Positions 9,500 to 18,193 of a DNA stretch of 64,000 nt are shown here, one piece after another. Position numbers and translations under genes: made by a program. The DNA is taken from NCBI RefSeq assembly GCF_001510665.1, contig NZ_LMTI01000001.1, positions 87,642-151,641 of the forward strand. Direction: 5' to 3'. The notes beneath the pieces are model-generated. The model saw only the letters and a program-made list of their open reading frames with translations. It did not search any database and was not told the origin of the DNA. Within the stretch, counting starts at the first letter, position 1. The number at the start of each line of letters is the position of its first letter. Origin of the DNA: Bacillus sp. FJAT-27445. GTDB lineage: Bacteria > Bacillota > Bacilli > Bacillales > Cytobacillaceae.

Positions 9500-10243
9500 G
9501 TGGACAAGCAAAAAAAAAATCTTACCAGCTTTTCTCTTGTTGCGGCCATCATTGGTTTTATGATCGCAATCCAGTTCCAGACGATAAAAGAACCTGCAGA
9601 TGTACGTGATACAAGGGACATTTGGCAGCTTAGGCAGGATATTTTAAAGGAAAAGAAATTGCAATCGGATCTCCTGGCCGAAATCCGATCCACAGAGGAT
9701 AAGATTGCCGGTTATGAAACAAAAAGGCAAAACGGAAAAGGACAGGTGCTACGGGAAACTCTTGATGAATTAAAGTCCGAGGCTGGATTGACGAAAGCTG
9801 CAGGACCCGGTATCATCCTGACAATTGAACCGGTTTATGAGGAGGTGCTGATTGGGGACCCAATCAGCAATACGGTTTCTCCAGACCTTTTAAAAAGGCT
9901 TACAAATGAATTGAATATGTATGAGGCAAAGCAAATATCCATTGACGGGCAACGGGTCATCAATTCAACTGTCATTCGTGAAATAAGTTCGGAAACAAGG
10001 ATTGATGGGCATAGGTTGTCAACACTGCCGATTGAAATAAAAGTGATAGCCGGCAATACGCAATCTGCAGAGAAGCTTTCCAACCGAATGAAAGCATCCC
10101 AATCAATGGAGGAGTTCTTTATTGAAAATCTCAGGCTGACAGTTTCCGATGCACTGCCAGATATTGAAATTGAGGCATACGAGAATCCAGTCCGAATAAA
10201 CACTATGAAGCCGGCAAAGGCCGATGAAGGAGGGAATTCCTAA
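9500..10243 (+). CDS. ylxX: DUF881 membrane-anchored protein YlxX
   Basis: Second DUF881 paralogue in tandem. It has about 247 residues with an N-terminal membrane segment (FSLVAAIIGFMIAI), a coiled coil of Lys/Glu-rich sequence, and the DUF881 core (AAGPGIILTIEP, KQISIDGQRVINST). The GTG at 9500 is favoured because AGGTGA lies 5-6 bases before it; an in-frame GTG at 9491 sits almost on the ribosome site. A ten-A run at 9510-9519 lies just after the start. The stop overlaps the sbp start (TAATG). Function unknown. Confidence 0.88.
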   Translation: MDKQKKNLTSFSLVAAIIGFMIAIQFQTIKEPADVRDTRDIWQLRQDILKEKKLQSDLLAEIRSTEDKIAGYETKRQNGKGQVLRETLDELKSEAGLTKAAGPGIILTIEPVYEEVLIGDPISNTVSPDLLKRLTNELNMYEAKQISIDGQRVINSTVIREISSETRIDGHRLSTLPIEIKVIAGNTQSAEKLSNRMKASQSMEEFFIENLRLTVSDALPDIEIEAYENPVRINTMKPAKADEGGNS

Positions 10244-10605
10244 TGTGGCTTCCATTACTGGGACTCATCATCGGGGTAATATTAGGCCTAATGACTGAGA
10301 TAAGGATTCCTGACGAATATTCAAATTATCTATCTATTGCCGTCCTTGCCGCTTTGGATACCCTTTTTGGCGGAATTAGGGCGCAACTTCAGAATATTTA
10401 CGATGAAAAGGTTTTCGTCTCAGGCTTTTTCTTTAATATTATTCTTGCAGCAAGTTTAGCTTTCCTGGGAGTCCATCTTGGTGTAGACTTGTACTTAGCC
10501 GCCGTTTTTGCTTTCGGAGTAAGGCTGTTTCAGAATATTGCTGTAATTAGAAGGATAATTCTGGCCAAATGGTCAACATCCCGTGAAAAAACAGAAAAAA
10601 TTTGA
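10243..10605 (+). CDS. sbp: Small basic membrane protein
   Basis: A 120-residue protein of the small basic protein family (DUF1290), with three or four predicted membrane segments (LLGLIIGVILGLMT at the N-terminus, FFFNIILAASLAFLGV in the middle) and a basic C-terminal tail. The ATG overlaps the ylxX stop by one base, so translation is coupled. It sits directly upstream of ftsA in Bacillus. Its molecular function is not known. Confidence 0.9.
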   Translation: MWLPLLGLIIGVILGLMTEIRIPDEYSNYLSIAVLAALDTLFGGIRAQLQNIYDEKVFVSGFFFNIILAASLAFLGVHLGVDLYLAAVFAFGVRLFQNIAVIRRIILAKWSTSREKTEKI

Positions 10606-10615
10606 TTTTTTTTAA

Positions 10616-10640
10616 AGGGAATCATTTCGTTCTGACGAAT
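10616..10640 (+). promoter_or_regulatory. Putative sigma-H promoter of ftsAZ
   Basis: AGGGAAT (10616-10622) and GAAT (10637-10640) are 14 bases apart, close to the sigma-H pattern (AGGAWWT and RNNGAAT). B. subtilis ftsAZ is known to have a sigma-H promoter that boosts division proteins at sporulation onset. An A/T-rich stretch with TATAAT at about 10646-10651 may carry a sigma-A promoter as well. Confidence 0.45.
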
Positions 10641-10727
10641 ATTTTTATAATATATAATTATATTTACAATTTTATGAACGATAAATCTAGTAGAAGGTGC
10701 AGTATTTGCCGAAGGAGGTGCCTTAGG

Positions 10728-12014
10728 ATGAACAACAATGAGATATTTGTAAGTCTTGACATCGGTACATCCAGTGTAAAAGTTATCATTGGTGAAAAGG
10801 TCAATGACTCGTTAAATATTATCGGAGTTGGCAACGTAAAATCAGCCGGGCTAAGAAAAGGGGCCATAGTTGATATAGAAGAAACCGTTCATTCTATTAA
10901 AAAAGCAGTCGAACAGGCCGAGAGAATGATAGGAATGGAAATCAGGCAGGTGATTGTAGGAATTACCGGCAACCACGTTATGCTTCAGCCATGCCATGGA
11001 GTGGTTGCGGTTTCCGGGGATAACAAGGAAATTACCCGTGAAGATATTTATCGGGTAGAGGATGCCGCGAAGGTTATCTCCATACCCCCTGAAAGGGAAA
11101 TCATTGATGTGGTGCCACACCAATACATTGTTGATGGACAGGATGAAATAACCGATCCTCTCAATATGATGGGGGTACGGCTTGAAATGGAAGGCACCAT
11201 CATTACAGGCTACAAAACAATCCTACATAATGTTTTACGCTGTGTTGAACGTGCGAACCTTGAAATTCTCGATATTACGCTTCAGCCTTTGGCCGCGGGA
11301 ATGTTTTCCCTTTCAAACGACGAGAAAAACCTTGGAACCGCATTAATCGACATAGGTGGGGGAACAACGACAATTGCTGTTTTCGAAGAAGGCCACCTGA
11401 CAGCCACCAGTGTGATACCAATTGGCGGTGATCATATAACGAAGGACCTATCCATCGTCCTTAGAACCTCGACGGAAAATGCAGAAAAAATTAAAATTAA
11501 ATATGGACATGCCTTTTTTGAGGAAGCAGCCGGTGATGAGGTTTTCAGCGTCCCAGTCATTGGCAGCGACCAGCACCAGCAATTTACACAACAAGAAATC
11601 TCAGAAATTATCGAAGCCAGGCTTGAAGAGATTTTTGACCTGATTCTTAACGAGTTGAAGAGAATGGGAGTTCGCGACCTGCCGGGAGGGTATGTCCTAA
11701 CAGGAGGAGTTTCCAATATGGAAGGTGTATTGGAGCTTGCCCAAGCAGTCTTCCAGAGCCGGGTTAGAAGGGCGGTTCCTGATTACATCGGTGTAAGGGA
11801 GCCGCAATACACAACAGGAGTGGGCCTGATTAAATACGCTAGCAGGAACAGCAGGCTGGACGGCTATACAGTCCAGTCAGTAAGTGTACCGCATTCCTCC
11901 GAACAAAAGGAAAACAGGTCGGCGAAACCTCAGGCTGCTCCCAAGCAGGCGAAACAGCCAGAAGAAAAAATGTCGACAAAAGTAAAGAAATTTTTTGGCT
12001 ACTTTTTTGAATAG
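10728..12014 (+). CDS. ftsA: Cell division protein FtsA
   Basis: Actin-like ATPase that tethers FtsZ to the membrane. From the ATG at 10728 (behind GAAGGAGGTG) it has 428 residues. Visible are the phosphate-1 motif SLDIGTSSVK, the 1C-domain region, the phosphate-2 motif ALIDIGGGTTTIAVF, the adenosine motif LTGGVSNMEGV and, at the very end, an amphipathic helix (STKVKKFFGYFFE) that serves as membrane-targeting sequence. The open frame extends 42 codons upstream, but that part has no ribosome site and is not FtsA-like. Confidence 0.96.
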   Translation: MNNNEIFVSLDIGTSSVKVIIGEKVNDSLNIIGVGNVKSAGLRKGAIVDIEETVHSIKKAVEQAERMIGMEIRQVIVGITGNHVMLQPCHGVVAVSGDNKEITREDIYRVEDAAKVISIPPEREIIDVVPHQYIVDGQDEITDPLNMMGVRLEMEGTIITGYKTILHNVLRCVERANLEILDITLQPLAAGMFSLSNDEKNLGTALIDIGGGTTTIAVFEEGHLTATSVIPIGGDHITKDLSIVLRTSTENAEKIKIKYGHAFFEEAAGDEVFSVPVIGSDQHQQFTQQEISEIIEARLEEIFDLILNELKRMGVRDLPGGYVLTGGVSNMEGVLELAQAVFQSRVRRAVPDYIGVREPQYTTGVGLIKYASRNSRLDGYTVQSVSVPHSSEQKENRSAKPQAAPKQAKQPEEKMSTKVKKFFGYFFE

Positions 12015-12080
12015 ACGATTAATGCCTTCGGGTAACGGCTTTTCAGATGCTGATTGATGATTGAACTAAAAAAAGCCAGG

Positions 12081-12120
12081 GGTTTCCTGCCTGACTCTCT
12101 AGCTTCTGAAACCAGGCAGG
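12081..12120 (+). other. Alternative or pseudoknotted stems in ftsZ leader
   Basis: In the 172-bp ftsA-ftsZ gap, GGTTTC (12081-12086) can pair with GAAACC (12108-12113), while the adjoining CCTGCCTG (12086-12093) can pair with CAGGCAGG (12113-12120). The two helices interleave, so they are either mutually exclusive or form an H-type pseudoknot. No T-run follows, so a simple terminator is unlikely. Confidence 0.4.
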
Positions 12121-12186
12121 CAATGTGCCTCTTGTAAACAAGGCGTAAGGGCGACAAGGAATATGGACGGATTAGGAGGATTTGTC

Positions 12187-13323
12187 ATGTTGGAGTTTGA
12201 TACAAATTTAGATCAATTAGCTACCATAAAAGTTATTGGCGTCGGAGGCGGCGGAAACAACGCTGTGAACCGAATGATTGAGCATGGAGTCCAGGGCGTT
12301 GAATTTATCGCTGTAAATACGGATGCCCAGGCACTGAATCTTTCCAAAGCGGAAGTTAAAATGCAAATTGGCGCAAAACTTACGAGGGGATTAGGTGCAG
12401 GCGCCAATCCAGAGGTAGGGAAAAAGGCTGCCGAAGAAAGCAAGGAACAAATTGAAGAAGCACTTCGCGGTGCGGATATGGTTTTCGTAACTGCCGGGAT
12501 GGGCGGGGGTACAGGTACCGGTGCGGCACCTGTTATTGCTCAAATCGCCAGGGATCTTGGGACCCTGACAGTTGGGGTTGTAACACGCCCGTTTACTTTC
12601 GAGGGCAAAAAGCGGCAGTCACAGGCAGCCATGGGCATCGCCGGAATGAAGGAAGCCGTGGATACACTTATCGTGATTCCAAATGACCGCCTCTTGGAAA
12701 TTGTCGACAAAAGTACACCAATGCTTGAAGCATTTCGTGAAGCGGATAATGTACTTCGCCAAGGTGTCCAAGGTATTTCCGACCTTATCGCAGTGCCGGG
12801 CTTGATTAACCTCGATTTCGCGGATGTGAAGACGATCATGTCAAGCAAGGGTTCGGCTCTTATGGGGATTGGTATAGCTGCTGGTGAAAACCGGGCTGCA
12901 GAGGCAGCGAAGAAAGCGATCAGTTCACCACTCCTAGAAACTTCAATTGACGGAGCCCAAGGCGTCCTGATGAATATCACTGGCGGGACAAACCTTAGCC
13001 TATATGAAGTTCAGGAAGCGGCTGATATCGTAGCATCTGCGTCCGACCAGGAAGTTAACATGATTTTTGGTTCTGTCATCAATGAAAATTTAAAGGACGA
13101 AATCCTGGTTACAGTTATCGCAACTGGTTTCAACGAAGAGACCCTGCAGCAAAGGCCTTCAGCCCGCCAATCCTTTGGGCAGCCGAAGCCTTCAATTGGA
13201 ACGGTGAAAAGGGAGCCAAAGCGTGAAGAACCTGCTCCGGAACCGCAAAGGCAATCCTCGGTTTCCCAGGAAGACACATTGGATATCCCAACATTCCTCC
13301 GCAACCGGAACAGAAGACGGTAA
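12187..13323 (+). CDS. ftsZ: Cell division GTPase FtsZ
   Basis: Tubulin homologue that forms the cytokinetic Z ring. The 378-residue protein has the GTP-binding tubulin signature GGGTGTG (residues 106-112), the N-terminal [12 protein letters not shown] motif, the T7-loop region ([11 protein letters not shown]), a Pro/Glu-rich linker (about 315-355), and the conserved C-terminal peptide [13 protein letters not shown] that binds FtsA, SepF and other partners. The ATG at 12187 is preceded by TTAGGAGGA; the frame extends eight codons further upstream without support. Confidence 0.98.
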   Translation: MLEFDTNLDQLATIKVIGVGGGGNNAVNRMIEHGVQGVEFIAVNTDAQALNLSKAEVKMQIGAKLTRGLGAGANPEVGKKAAEESKEQIEEALRGADMVFVTAGMGGGTGTGAAPVIAQIARDLGTLTVGVVTRPFTFEGKKRQSQAAMGIAGMKEAVDTLIVIPNDRLLEIVDKSTPMLEAFREADNVLRQGVQGISDLIAVPGLINLDFADVKTIMSSKGSALMGIGIAAGENRAAEAAKKAISSPLLETSIDGAQGVLMNITGGTNLSLYEVQEAADIVASASDQEVNMIFGSVINENLKDEILVTVIATGFNEETLQQRPSARQSFGQPKPSIGTVKREPKREEPAPEPQRQSSVSQEDTLDIPTFLRNRNRRR

Positions 13324-13358
13324 ATAGTGCGTGTTTCTTCGCGCTCTGCAAATATATT

Positions 13359-13393
13359 AAAAAGCACGGCCCATCCCTGGGCCGTGCTTTTTA
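13359..13393 (+). terminator. Rho-independent terminator of ftsZ
   Basis: GCACGGCCC and GGGCCGTGC (ending 13387) form a strong hairpin flanked by an A-run before and TTTTT after. It closes the dcw transcription unit. Confidence 0.9.
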
Positions 13394-13394
13394 T

Positions 13395-13702
13395 TCTCAT
13401 CTAGGAAATTATTAAATCGAACCTTTGGGATAACTCGAAATAAGTTATATTAATCCAGCTCCACTAGAATAAGCTTCGAAAGCATAATCCTCGCACGAAG
13501 AAAAAGCGTTAGTACAAGGAAAGCTTCCCTGAAAATACATCGCACGGAATTAAGCGATAGCATAAGGAAAGCTTCCCAGTATAATCATCGCAGGGACACA
13601 AAGGGAAAGCTCCTGGGAATTAACATCGCAGGGACAGGCGTCTTTTGCTTGTCACGTAGCGGTTTTGGTGCTTGTCACGAAGGCGCTTACGCATTTTGAT
13701 CA
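13395..13702 (+). repeat. Dispersed fold-back repeat, copy A (divergent)
   Basis: The 5' part (13395 to about 13510) is nearly the same as the repeat at 16546-16900: it includes ATAACTCGAAATAAGTTATA, itself an inverted repeat, and a CCAGCTCCA(C/G) stretch. The 3' end matches again (GGCGCTTACGCATTTTG). The central fold-back core is missing. In its place are three degenerate copies of a 40-50 bp motif (AAGGAAAGCTTCCC then ATCGCAGGGA). No ORF or transposase is present. In B. subtilis the protease gene bpr lies in this gap; it is absent here. Confidence 0.75.
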
Positions 13703-13781
13703 TAATCCTATTTTCAACACAGGATATATTGGCAAAAGGTGAAGGGAATCGTTGAAAATTCCTTCTGTACGGTTACATGAA

Positions 13782-13815
13782 TCGACACCTTTTCAACCCG
13801 AATATACTATATACT
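13782..13815 (+). promoter_or_regulatory. spoIIG promoter with 22-bp spacer and 0A box
   Basis: TCGACA (13782-13787) and TATACT (13810-13815) are exactly 22 bases apart. The B. subtilis spoIIG promoter is known for a 22-bp spacer between its -35 and a CATACT -10, and is activated by Spo0A~P bound at 0A boxes overlapping the -35. ATCGACA here matches the reverse 0A box (TTCGACA) at six of seven positions. Confidence 0.65.
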
Positions 13816-13878
13816 TTTCCGTAAACAGAACACGGCATCCTGCAGATATCCTCCAGGAGCCCGGAAAAGGAGGTACGT

Positions 13879-14811
13879 GTGACTGTTTACCTGGATGTGA
13901 TTTGGGCTTTAAATTTGTTCTTTGACTGCCTTCTCCTCAGCCTGGCTGCAATCGTCCTTAAAAAGGCCATTCCTCTGTGGCGGATTGCTGCAGGGGGATT
14001 CATTGGGTCCCTAATTATTTTGCTTCATTTTACCCCACTCGGCATTTATTCGGGGCATCCCGTTTCCAAACTGCTGTTTTCAGCTTTTATGGTTTTAACT
14101 GCTTTTGGGTACAAAGGGATTAAATTTTTTTTGGCCGCATTGGCCGCGCTATATTTCTCGACGTTTTTAATTGGGGGTGCATTGATGGGCGCGCATTATT
14201 TCCTGCAGACTGGCGGGGTAGCCTCCAGGACATTCCTCGCGTCCGTATCATCAGGTTTTGGAGATCCGGTTAGCTGGGCATTCGTATTGATTGGGTTCCC
14301 GCTAGCCTGGCACTTTTCGAAAAACAGGCTTGAAGCCAACGAGATGGCGAAAATCAAGTTTGGCCAGCTTGTCGGCGTTCAGGTCTCAATTAACGGGGAA
14401 ACTTACGATTATACCGGGCTAGTGGATAGTGGCAATCAGCTGTATGACCCATTATCCCGGCTGCCTGTTATGTTCGCATCCGTGAAAAATGCAATTGGCT
14501 CTCTTCCCGGGCCACTTGCGCTTGCGTCGTCCAATCCGGAAGCGATAATCTATGGAGAAAAAAAACTTGATTCCGAATGGGAGCACCGCTTAAGAATCAT
14601 TCCCTTTTCCGTTGTTGGACAAGAAAATCAGTTGGTGCTCGCTATTAAACCCGATTTGGTGACAATTACCCAGGGTGAAAAAATCTATAAAACTAGCAAG
14701 GTGCTCGTTTCATTTACGCTTCAGGAGCTTTCATCCGATGGGACCTTTGAGTGCATTGTCCATCCAAAAATGCTAACAGGTATTCCAGGGGGTCCTGGCA
14801 TGGCAAGTTAA
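13879..14811 (+). CDS. spoIIGA: Sporulation sigma-E processing peptidase SpoIIGA
   Basis: Membrane-embedded aspartic protease that removes the pro-peptide from SigE in the mother cell after a signal from the forespore (SpoIIR). The 310-residue protein has about five N-terminal membrane segments (residues 1-150) and a C-terminal cytoplasmic aspartic protease domain with the catalytic motif LVDSGNQLYDP (about residue 182). The GTG at 13879 follows AAAGGAGG. It is the first gene of the spoIIGA-sigE pair, with its substrate encoded next. Confidence 0.95.
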   Translation: MTVYLDVIWALNLFFDCLLLSLAAIVLKKAIPLWRIAAGGFIGSLIILLHFTPLGIYSGHPVSKLLFSAFMVLTAFGYKGIKFFLAALAALYFSTFLIGGALMGAHYFLQTGGVASRTFLASVSSGFGDPVSWAFVLIGFPLAWHFSKNRLEANEMAKIKFGQLVGVQVSINGETYDYTGLVDSGNQLYDPLSRLPVMFASVKNAIGSLPGPLALASSNPEAIIYGEKKLDSEWEHRLRIIPFSVVGQENQLVLAIKPDLVTITQGEKIYKTSKVLVSFTLQELSSDGTFECIVHPKMLTGIPGGPGMAS

Positions 14812-14856
14812 TACTAATTATACTCACCGATACTTTTTTTAGAAGGAGGACTACAA

Positions 14857-15576
14857 GTGAAAAAATGGAGGCTCCGATTATACTATTATTGGTCCAAGCT
14901 ACTTTTCAAACTTGGTTTGAAAAGTGATGAAGTCTATTACATAGGCGGAAGTGAAGCGCTTCCTCCCCCTCTGAGCAAGGATGAGGAAGAAGTCCTGTTG
15001 AAGAAACTTCCCGGAGGGGATAAAATCGCCAGGTCGATTCTTATAGAAAGGAACTTACGTCTAGTTGTCTACATTGCCAGGAAATTCGAGAACACTGGAA
15101 TCAATATTGAGGATTTGATTTCCATCGGGACGATAGGGCTGATAAAGGCGGTCAACACCTTCAATCCGGAAAAGAAAATAAAACTGGCTACATATGCTTC
15201 GAGATGCATTGAAAATGAAATTCTGATGTATTTGAGAAGAAACAACAAAATCAGATCCGAGGTTTCATTTGACGAGCCGCTTAACATCGATTGGGATGGC
15301 AATGAACTGCTTTTATCAGATGTTCTTGGAACGGATGATGATATCATTACAAGGGACCTGGAGGCTAATGTCGACCGTAAGCTGTTATCAAAGGCGCTCC
15401 ACCAGCTTTCCGACAGGGAAAAACAAATTATGGAGCTTCGGTTCGGGCTTGCAAATGGGGAAGAGAAAACACAGAAAGATGTTGCCGATATGTTAGGCAT
15501 TTCGCAATCCTATATCTCGCGGCTCGAGAAAAGAATTATTAAAAGGCTCCGCAAGGAATTCAATAAAATGGTATAA
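14857..15576 (+). CDS. sigE: RNA polymerase sigma-E precursor (mother cell)
   Basis: Mother-cell sigma factor made as inactive pro-sigma-E. The 239-residue protein has a basic, amphipathic N-terminal pro-sequence (about the first 27 residues, up to DEVYY) that holds it at the membrane until cleaved by SpoIIGA. Sigma region 2 follows ([32 protein letters not shown]), then region 4 with the helix-turn-helix ([19 protein letters not shown]). AGAAGGAGG precedes the ATG. It is expressed with spoIIGA. Confidence 0.98.
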   Translation: MKKWRLRLYYYWSKLLFKLGLKSDEVYYIGGSEALPPPLSKDEEEVLLKKLPGGDKIARSILIERNLRLVVYIARKFENTGINIEDLISIGTIGLIKAVNTFNPEKKIKLATYASRCIENEILMYLRRNNKIRSEVSFDEPLNIDWDGNELLLSDVLGTDDDIITRDLEANVDRKLLSKALHQLSDREKQIMELRFGLANGEEKTQKDVADMLGISQSYISRLEKRIIKRLRKEFNKMV

Positions 15577-15672
15577 ATTTCAGACCAAGACCAAGAAAAA
15601 TTTTTTTGCTAAGAAATGCAGCAACTTAAAGGCTTTTTCTCTTTTCGCCCTCCCCTGTACCTCGGGTGCCCT

Positions 15673-15701
15673 GCATATTTTTCCTTTCCACGGAGATACT
15701 G
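15673..15701 (+). promoter_or_regulatory. Putative sigma-F/sigma-G promoter of sigG
   Basis: GCATA (15673-15677), a 14-bp spacer and GGAGATACTG (15692-15701) match the sigma-F type -35 (GYWTA) and -10 (GGNNANNNT). B. subtilis sigG is transcribed by sigma-F and then by itself in the forespore. The 163-bp sigE-sigG gap contains no clear sigma-A promoter. Confidence 0.5.
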
Positions 15702-15739
15702 TTTTTTGAACAGCAGCTCCTACAAGGAGGGAAAAGGCA

Positions 15740-16519
15740 TTGACCCGAAATAAGGTTGAAATATGCGGCGTCGATACATCGAAGCTTCCGGTATTGAAAA
15801 ACGATGAAATGCGCATGCTTTTCAGGGAAATGCAGGCAGGTGACCTGACTGCGAGGGAAAAGCTTGTCAATGGCAACCTGCGGCTAGTACTGAGCGTCAT
15901 CCAGCGCTTTAACAACCGGGGGGAATTTGTTGACGATCTGTTTCAGGTTGGCTGCATCGGCCTAATGAAATCAATCGACAACTTTGATTTGGGCCAAAAT
16001 GTAAAGTTTTCCACATATGCAGTGCCAATGATAATCGGTGAAATCAGGCGGTATTTAAGAGATAATAATCCTATCCGAGTTTCAAGGTCGCTTAGGGATA
16101 TCGCTTACAAGGCACTCCAGGTCAGGGAGAGGCTAATGAGCGAAACTTCGAGGGAACCCACTGCGGAAGAAATCGCCAGGGTTCTGGAGGTTCCCCATGA
16201 GGAAATTGTGTTTGCGCTCGATGCGATACAGGATCCCGTTTCCCTGTTCGAACCGATTTACAATGACGGGGGTGACCCTATATACGTCATGGATCAATTG
16301 AGCGATGAACGGAATAAGGATACCCAGTGGATTGAAGAAATCGCCCTAAAGGAAGGGATGCGCAGGCTGAACGACCGGGAAAAACTAATCTTGCGAAAAC
16401 GGTTCTTCCAGGGAAAAACCCAAATGGAGGTCGCCGATGAAATCGGTATTTCCCAAGCGCAGGTTTCAAGGCTGGAAAAGGCTGCAATTAAACAAATGAA
16501 TAAAAATATCCAAAGCTAA
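15740..16519 (+). CDS. sigG: RNA polymerase sigma-G (late forespore)
   Basis: Late forespore sigma factor. The 259-residue protein starts at a TTG (15740) behind AAGGAGGG and begins with TRNKVEICGVDTSKLPVL, the characteristic SigG N-terminus. Region 2 (VDDLFQVGCIGLMKSIDNFD), region 3 (SLRDIAYKALQVRE) and region 4 with the helix-turn-helix (TQMEVADEIGISQAQVSRL) are intact. The TTG start may keep expression low, as proper timing of SigG matters. Confidence 0.98.
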   Translation: MTRNKVEICGVDTSKLPVLKNDEMRMLFREMQAGDLTAREKLVNGNLRLVLSVIQRFNNRGEFVDDLFQVGCIGLMKSIDNFDLGQNVKFSTYAVPMIIGEIRRYLRDNNPIRVSRSLRDIAYKALQVRERLMSETSREPTAEEIARVLEVPHEEIVFALDAIQDPVSLFEPIYNDGGDPIYVMDQLSDERNKDTQWIEEIALKEGMRRLNDREKLILRKRFFQGKTQMEVADEIGISQAQVSRLEKAAIKQMNKNIQS

Positions 16520-16544
16520 GCTGCCCGCCATGGGTGGCTTTTTC
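16518..16544 (+). terminator. Rho-independent terminator of sigG
   Basis: AGCTGCCC (16519-16526) pairs with GGGTGGCT (16532-16539), including two G-U pairs, and is followed by TTTTT. Confidence 0.75.
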
Positions 16545-16545
16545 A

Positions 16546-16900
16546 TCGTCCAGGAAATTATAAAATTGAACATAGTGGATAACTCGAAATAAGTTATATT
16601 AATCCAGCTCCACCAGAATAAGCTTCGAAAGCATAAGCCTCGCACGAAGAAAAAGCGTTAGCTTTTTCGAGGAGCGCCTAGCCCCTCGAGGTCATAAGCC
16701 GGTTCCCTCCGGAGGGCAGGCCCGTCCTCGGAAATGCTCGCATTTCCTTCGTGCGTGGGCGGATTCAGGGATGCCATTCAGTGTCCTGCGGGCCCCGTCT
16801 TATGCTGGTCGGGGCTGACCACTAAGGAAAGCTCCTTGGAATAATCATCGCAGGGACAAGCGGTTTGTGCTTGTCGCGAAGGCGCTTGCGCATTTTGTTC
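16546..16900 (+). repeat. Dispersed fold-back repeat, copy B (long form)
   Basis: This copy shares the 5' block with copy A (13395 onwards), the central fold-back core with copy C (24284 onwards), and one AAGGAAAGCT...ATCGCAGGGACA motif with copy A. The core pairs AGCGCC with GGCGCT, AGCCCC with GGGGCT and CATAAG with CTTATG, making a long imperfect hairpin. A segment of about 65 bp splits the core relative to copy C. It begins two bases after the sigG terminator. Bases 16901-17026 hold no recognised element before ylmC. Confidence 0.8.
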
Positions 16901-17026
16901 ATTGCACCTTATTACATTGCCAGGTCGAAAGTGCCCGTAAGTTTTATCTCGGCCGATACATATCCTTGAACAATAATCCTGGTCTTCTGCATATAGTTTA
17001 AATAGAACAGGACAGGAGTGAATCAA

Positions 17027-17308
17027 ATGGTAAGGATATCGGATTTTCAAATGAAGGATGTCGTTAATGTAGCAGATGGCAAAAAGCTCGGCAATGTAAC
17101 CGATATAGACATAAACTTGGCAACAGGAAAAATACAGGCAGTGGTAATTAGCGGCTCCGGGAAGGTTCTCGGCCTTTTTGGAAAAGAGGACGATACGGTC
17201 ATCCCATGGTCCAATATTTTAAAGATTGGCCACGATGTCATTCTGGTGAGGGCCAGCGGACAGGCGTTGAAGCCATCACCCGAGGGCCAGGAAAACAGTG
17301 TGGGGTAA
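17027..17308 (+). CDS. ylmC: PRC-barrel protein YlmC/YmxH
   Basis: A 93-residue protein of the YlmC/YmxH sporulation family with a PRC-barrel fold (DVVNVADGKKLGNVTDIDI; GKVLGLFGKEDDTVIPWSNI). Its molecular role is not established; paralogues are sporulation-associated. The ATG at 17027 has AGGAGTGA eight bases upstream; an in-frame GTG at 17018 overlaps that site. It heads the ylmC-ylmH cluster as in B. subtilis. Confidence 0.88.
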   Translation: MVRISDFQMKDVVNVADGKKLGNVTDIDINLATGKIQAVVISGSGKVLGLFGKEDDTVIPWSNILKIGHDVILVRASGQALKPSPEGQENSVG

Positions 17309-17366
17309 GTAAACCTGTCGGATTTAGGCGTGTTGTGGTAAACTAGAGAAAAAACAGGGGAGAGCC

Positions 17367-18188
17367 ATGGAACCATTTATTTCCCAAAATGAATCGCTTT
17401 ACATCCTCAAAAAGTGGATGAATGACTTTCCCGGCCTTTCAGCCGGTTTTACTTCACGTCAGGGTGGATACAGCAGACTGGAATTCGATAGCCTGAACAC
17501 CGGCTACCATGTTGGGGATGATCCTGGAATGGTTATGGCCAACAGGGGTGCCACCGCACGTATGGCGGGATTCAAGCTTCTTGATATGGTTGGTGCCGAA
17601 CAGACTCATGGAACAAATATAGTAAAGGCACATCCGAATTTAAAAGGAATGGGTGCTGCCGCGTATGATAATTCCGTAAAGGACACGGATGGATTTTACA
17701 CAAATGAACCCGGAATCCTCATGTCACTTTGCTTTGCGGATTGTGTGCCGTTGTATTTCATTGAACCTTTCAGCCGGATGGTTGGCATCGCACACGCCGG
17801 CTGGAAGGGTACAGTTAACGGGATTGGCCCCAAGATGGTCAAGGCTTGGGAGGATGAAGGCATAGATCCTTCATCCATTTTTGCCGCAATAGGGCCATCC
17901 ATTTGCAAAGATTGTTACATTGTTGATGACAAGGTTATCGCTTTTGTGGAAAAGGCACTAGAACATGTCGAAAAAAAACCATATAATCAAATTAGCGCTG
18001 GCCAATACTCCCTCGATCTCCAGTCAATGAACCGGGTTCTGCTGGAGGAGGCAGGGATACCAGTGCAGAACATAGCAACTACCGGCCTTTGTTCATCATG
18101 CAGCGGTGCCAGCTTTTTTTCCCATAGGAGGGACAAAGGGAAAACCGGGAGGATGCTTGGTTTTATAGGTTGGAAGGAGGGTTCTTAG
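17367..18188 (+). CDS. ylmD: YfiH/YlmD family purine nucleoside-acting enzyme
   Basis: Member of the laccase-domain (YfiH, DUF152) family. Members were called polyphenol oxidases, but studied ones act as zinc-dependent purine nucleoside phosphorylases / adenosine deaminases. The 273-residue protein carries the metal-ligand motifs: His in AEQTHGTNI (about residue 80), Cys in FADCVPLYF (about 129) and His in GIAHAGWKGT (about 147). The gene precedes ylmE with little or no spacer. Confidence 0.9.
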   Translation: MEPFISQNESLYILKKWMNDFPGLSAGFTSRQGGYSRLEFDSLNTGYHVGDDPGMVMANRGATARMAGFKLLDMVGAEQTHGTNIVKAHPNLKGMGAAAYDNSVKDTDGFYTNEPGILMSLCFADCVPLYFIEPFSRMVGIAHAGWKGTVNGIGPKMVKAWEDEGIDPSSIFAAIGPSICKDCYIVDDKVIAFVEKALEHVEKKPYNQISAGQYSLDLQSMNRVLLEEAGIPVQNIATTGLCSSCSGASFFSHRRDKGKTGRMLGFIGWKEGS

Positions 18189-18193
18189 CGGTA

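Noticed and set aside
13395..16900. Insertion sequence in the ftsZ-spoIIGA and sigG-ylmC gaps
   Set aside because: No transposase-like frame, no clear terminal inverted repeats and no target duplications were seen; the copies are non-coding repeats.
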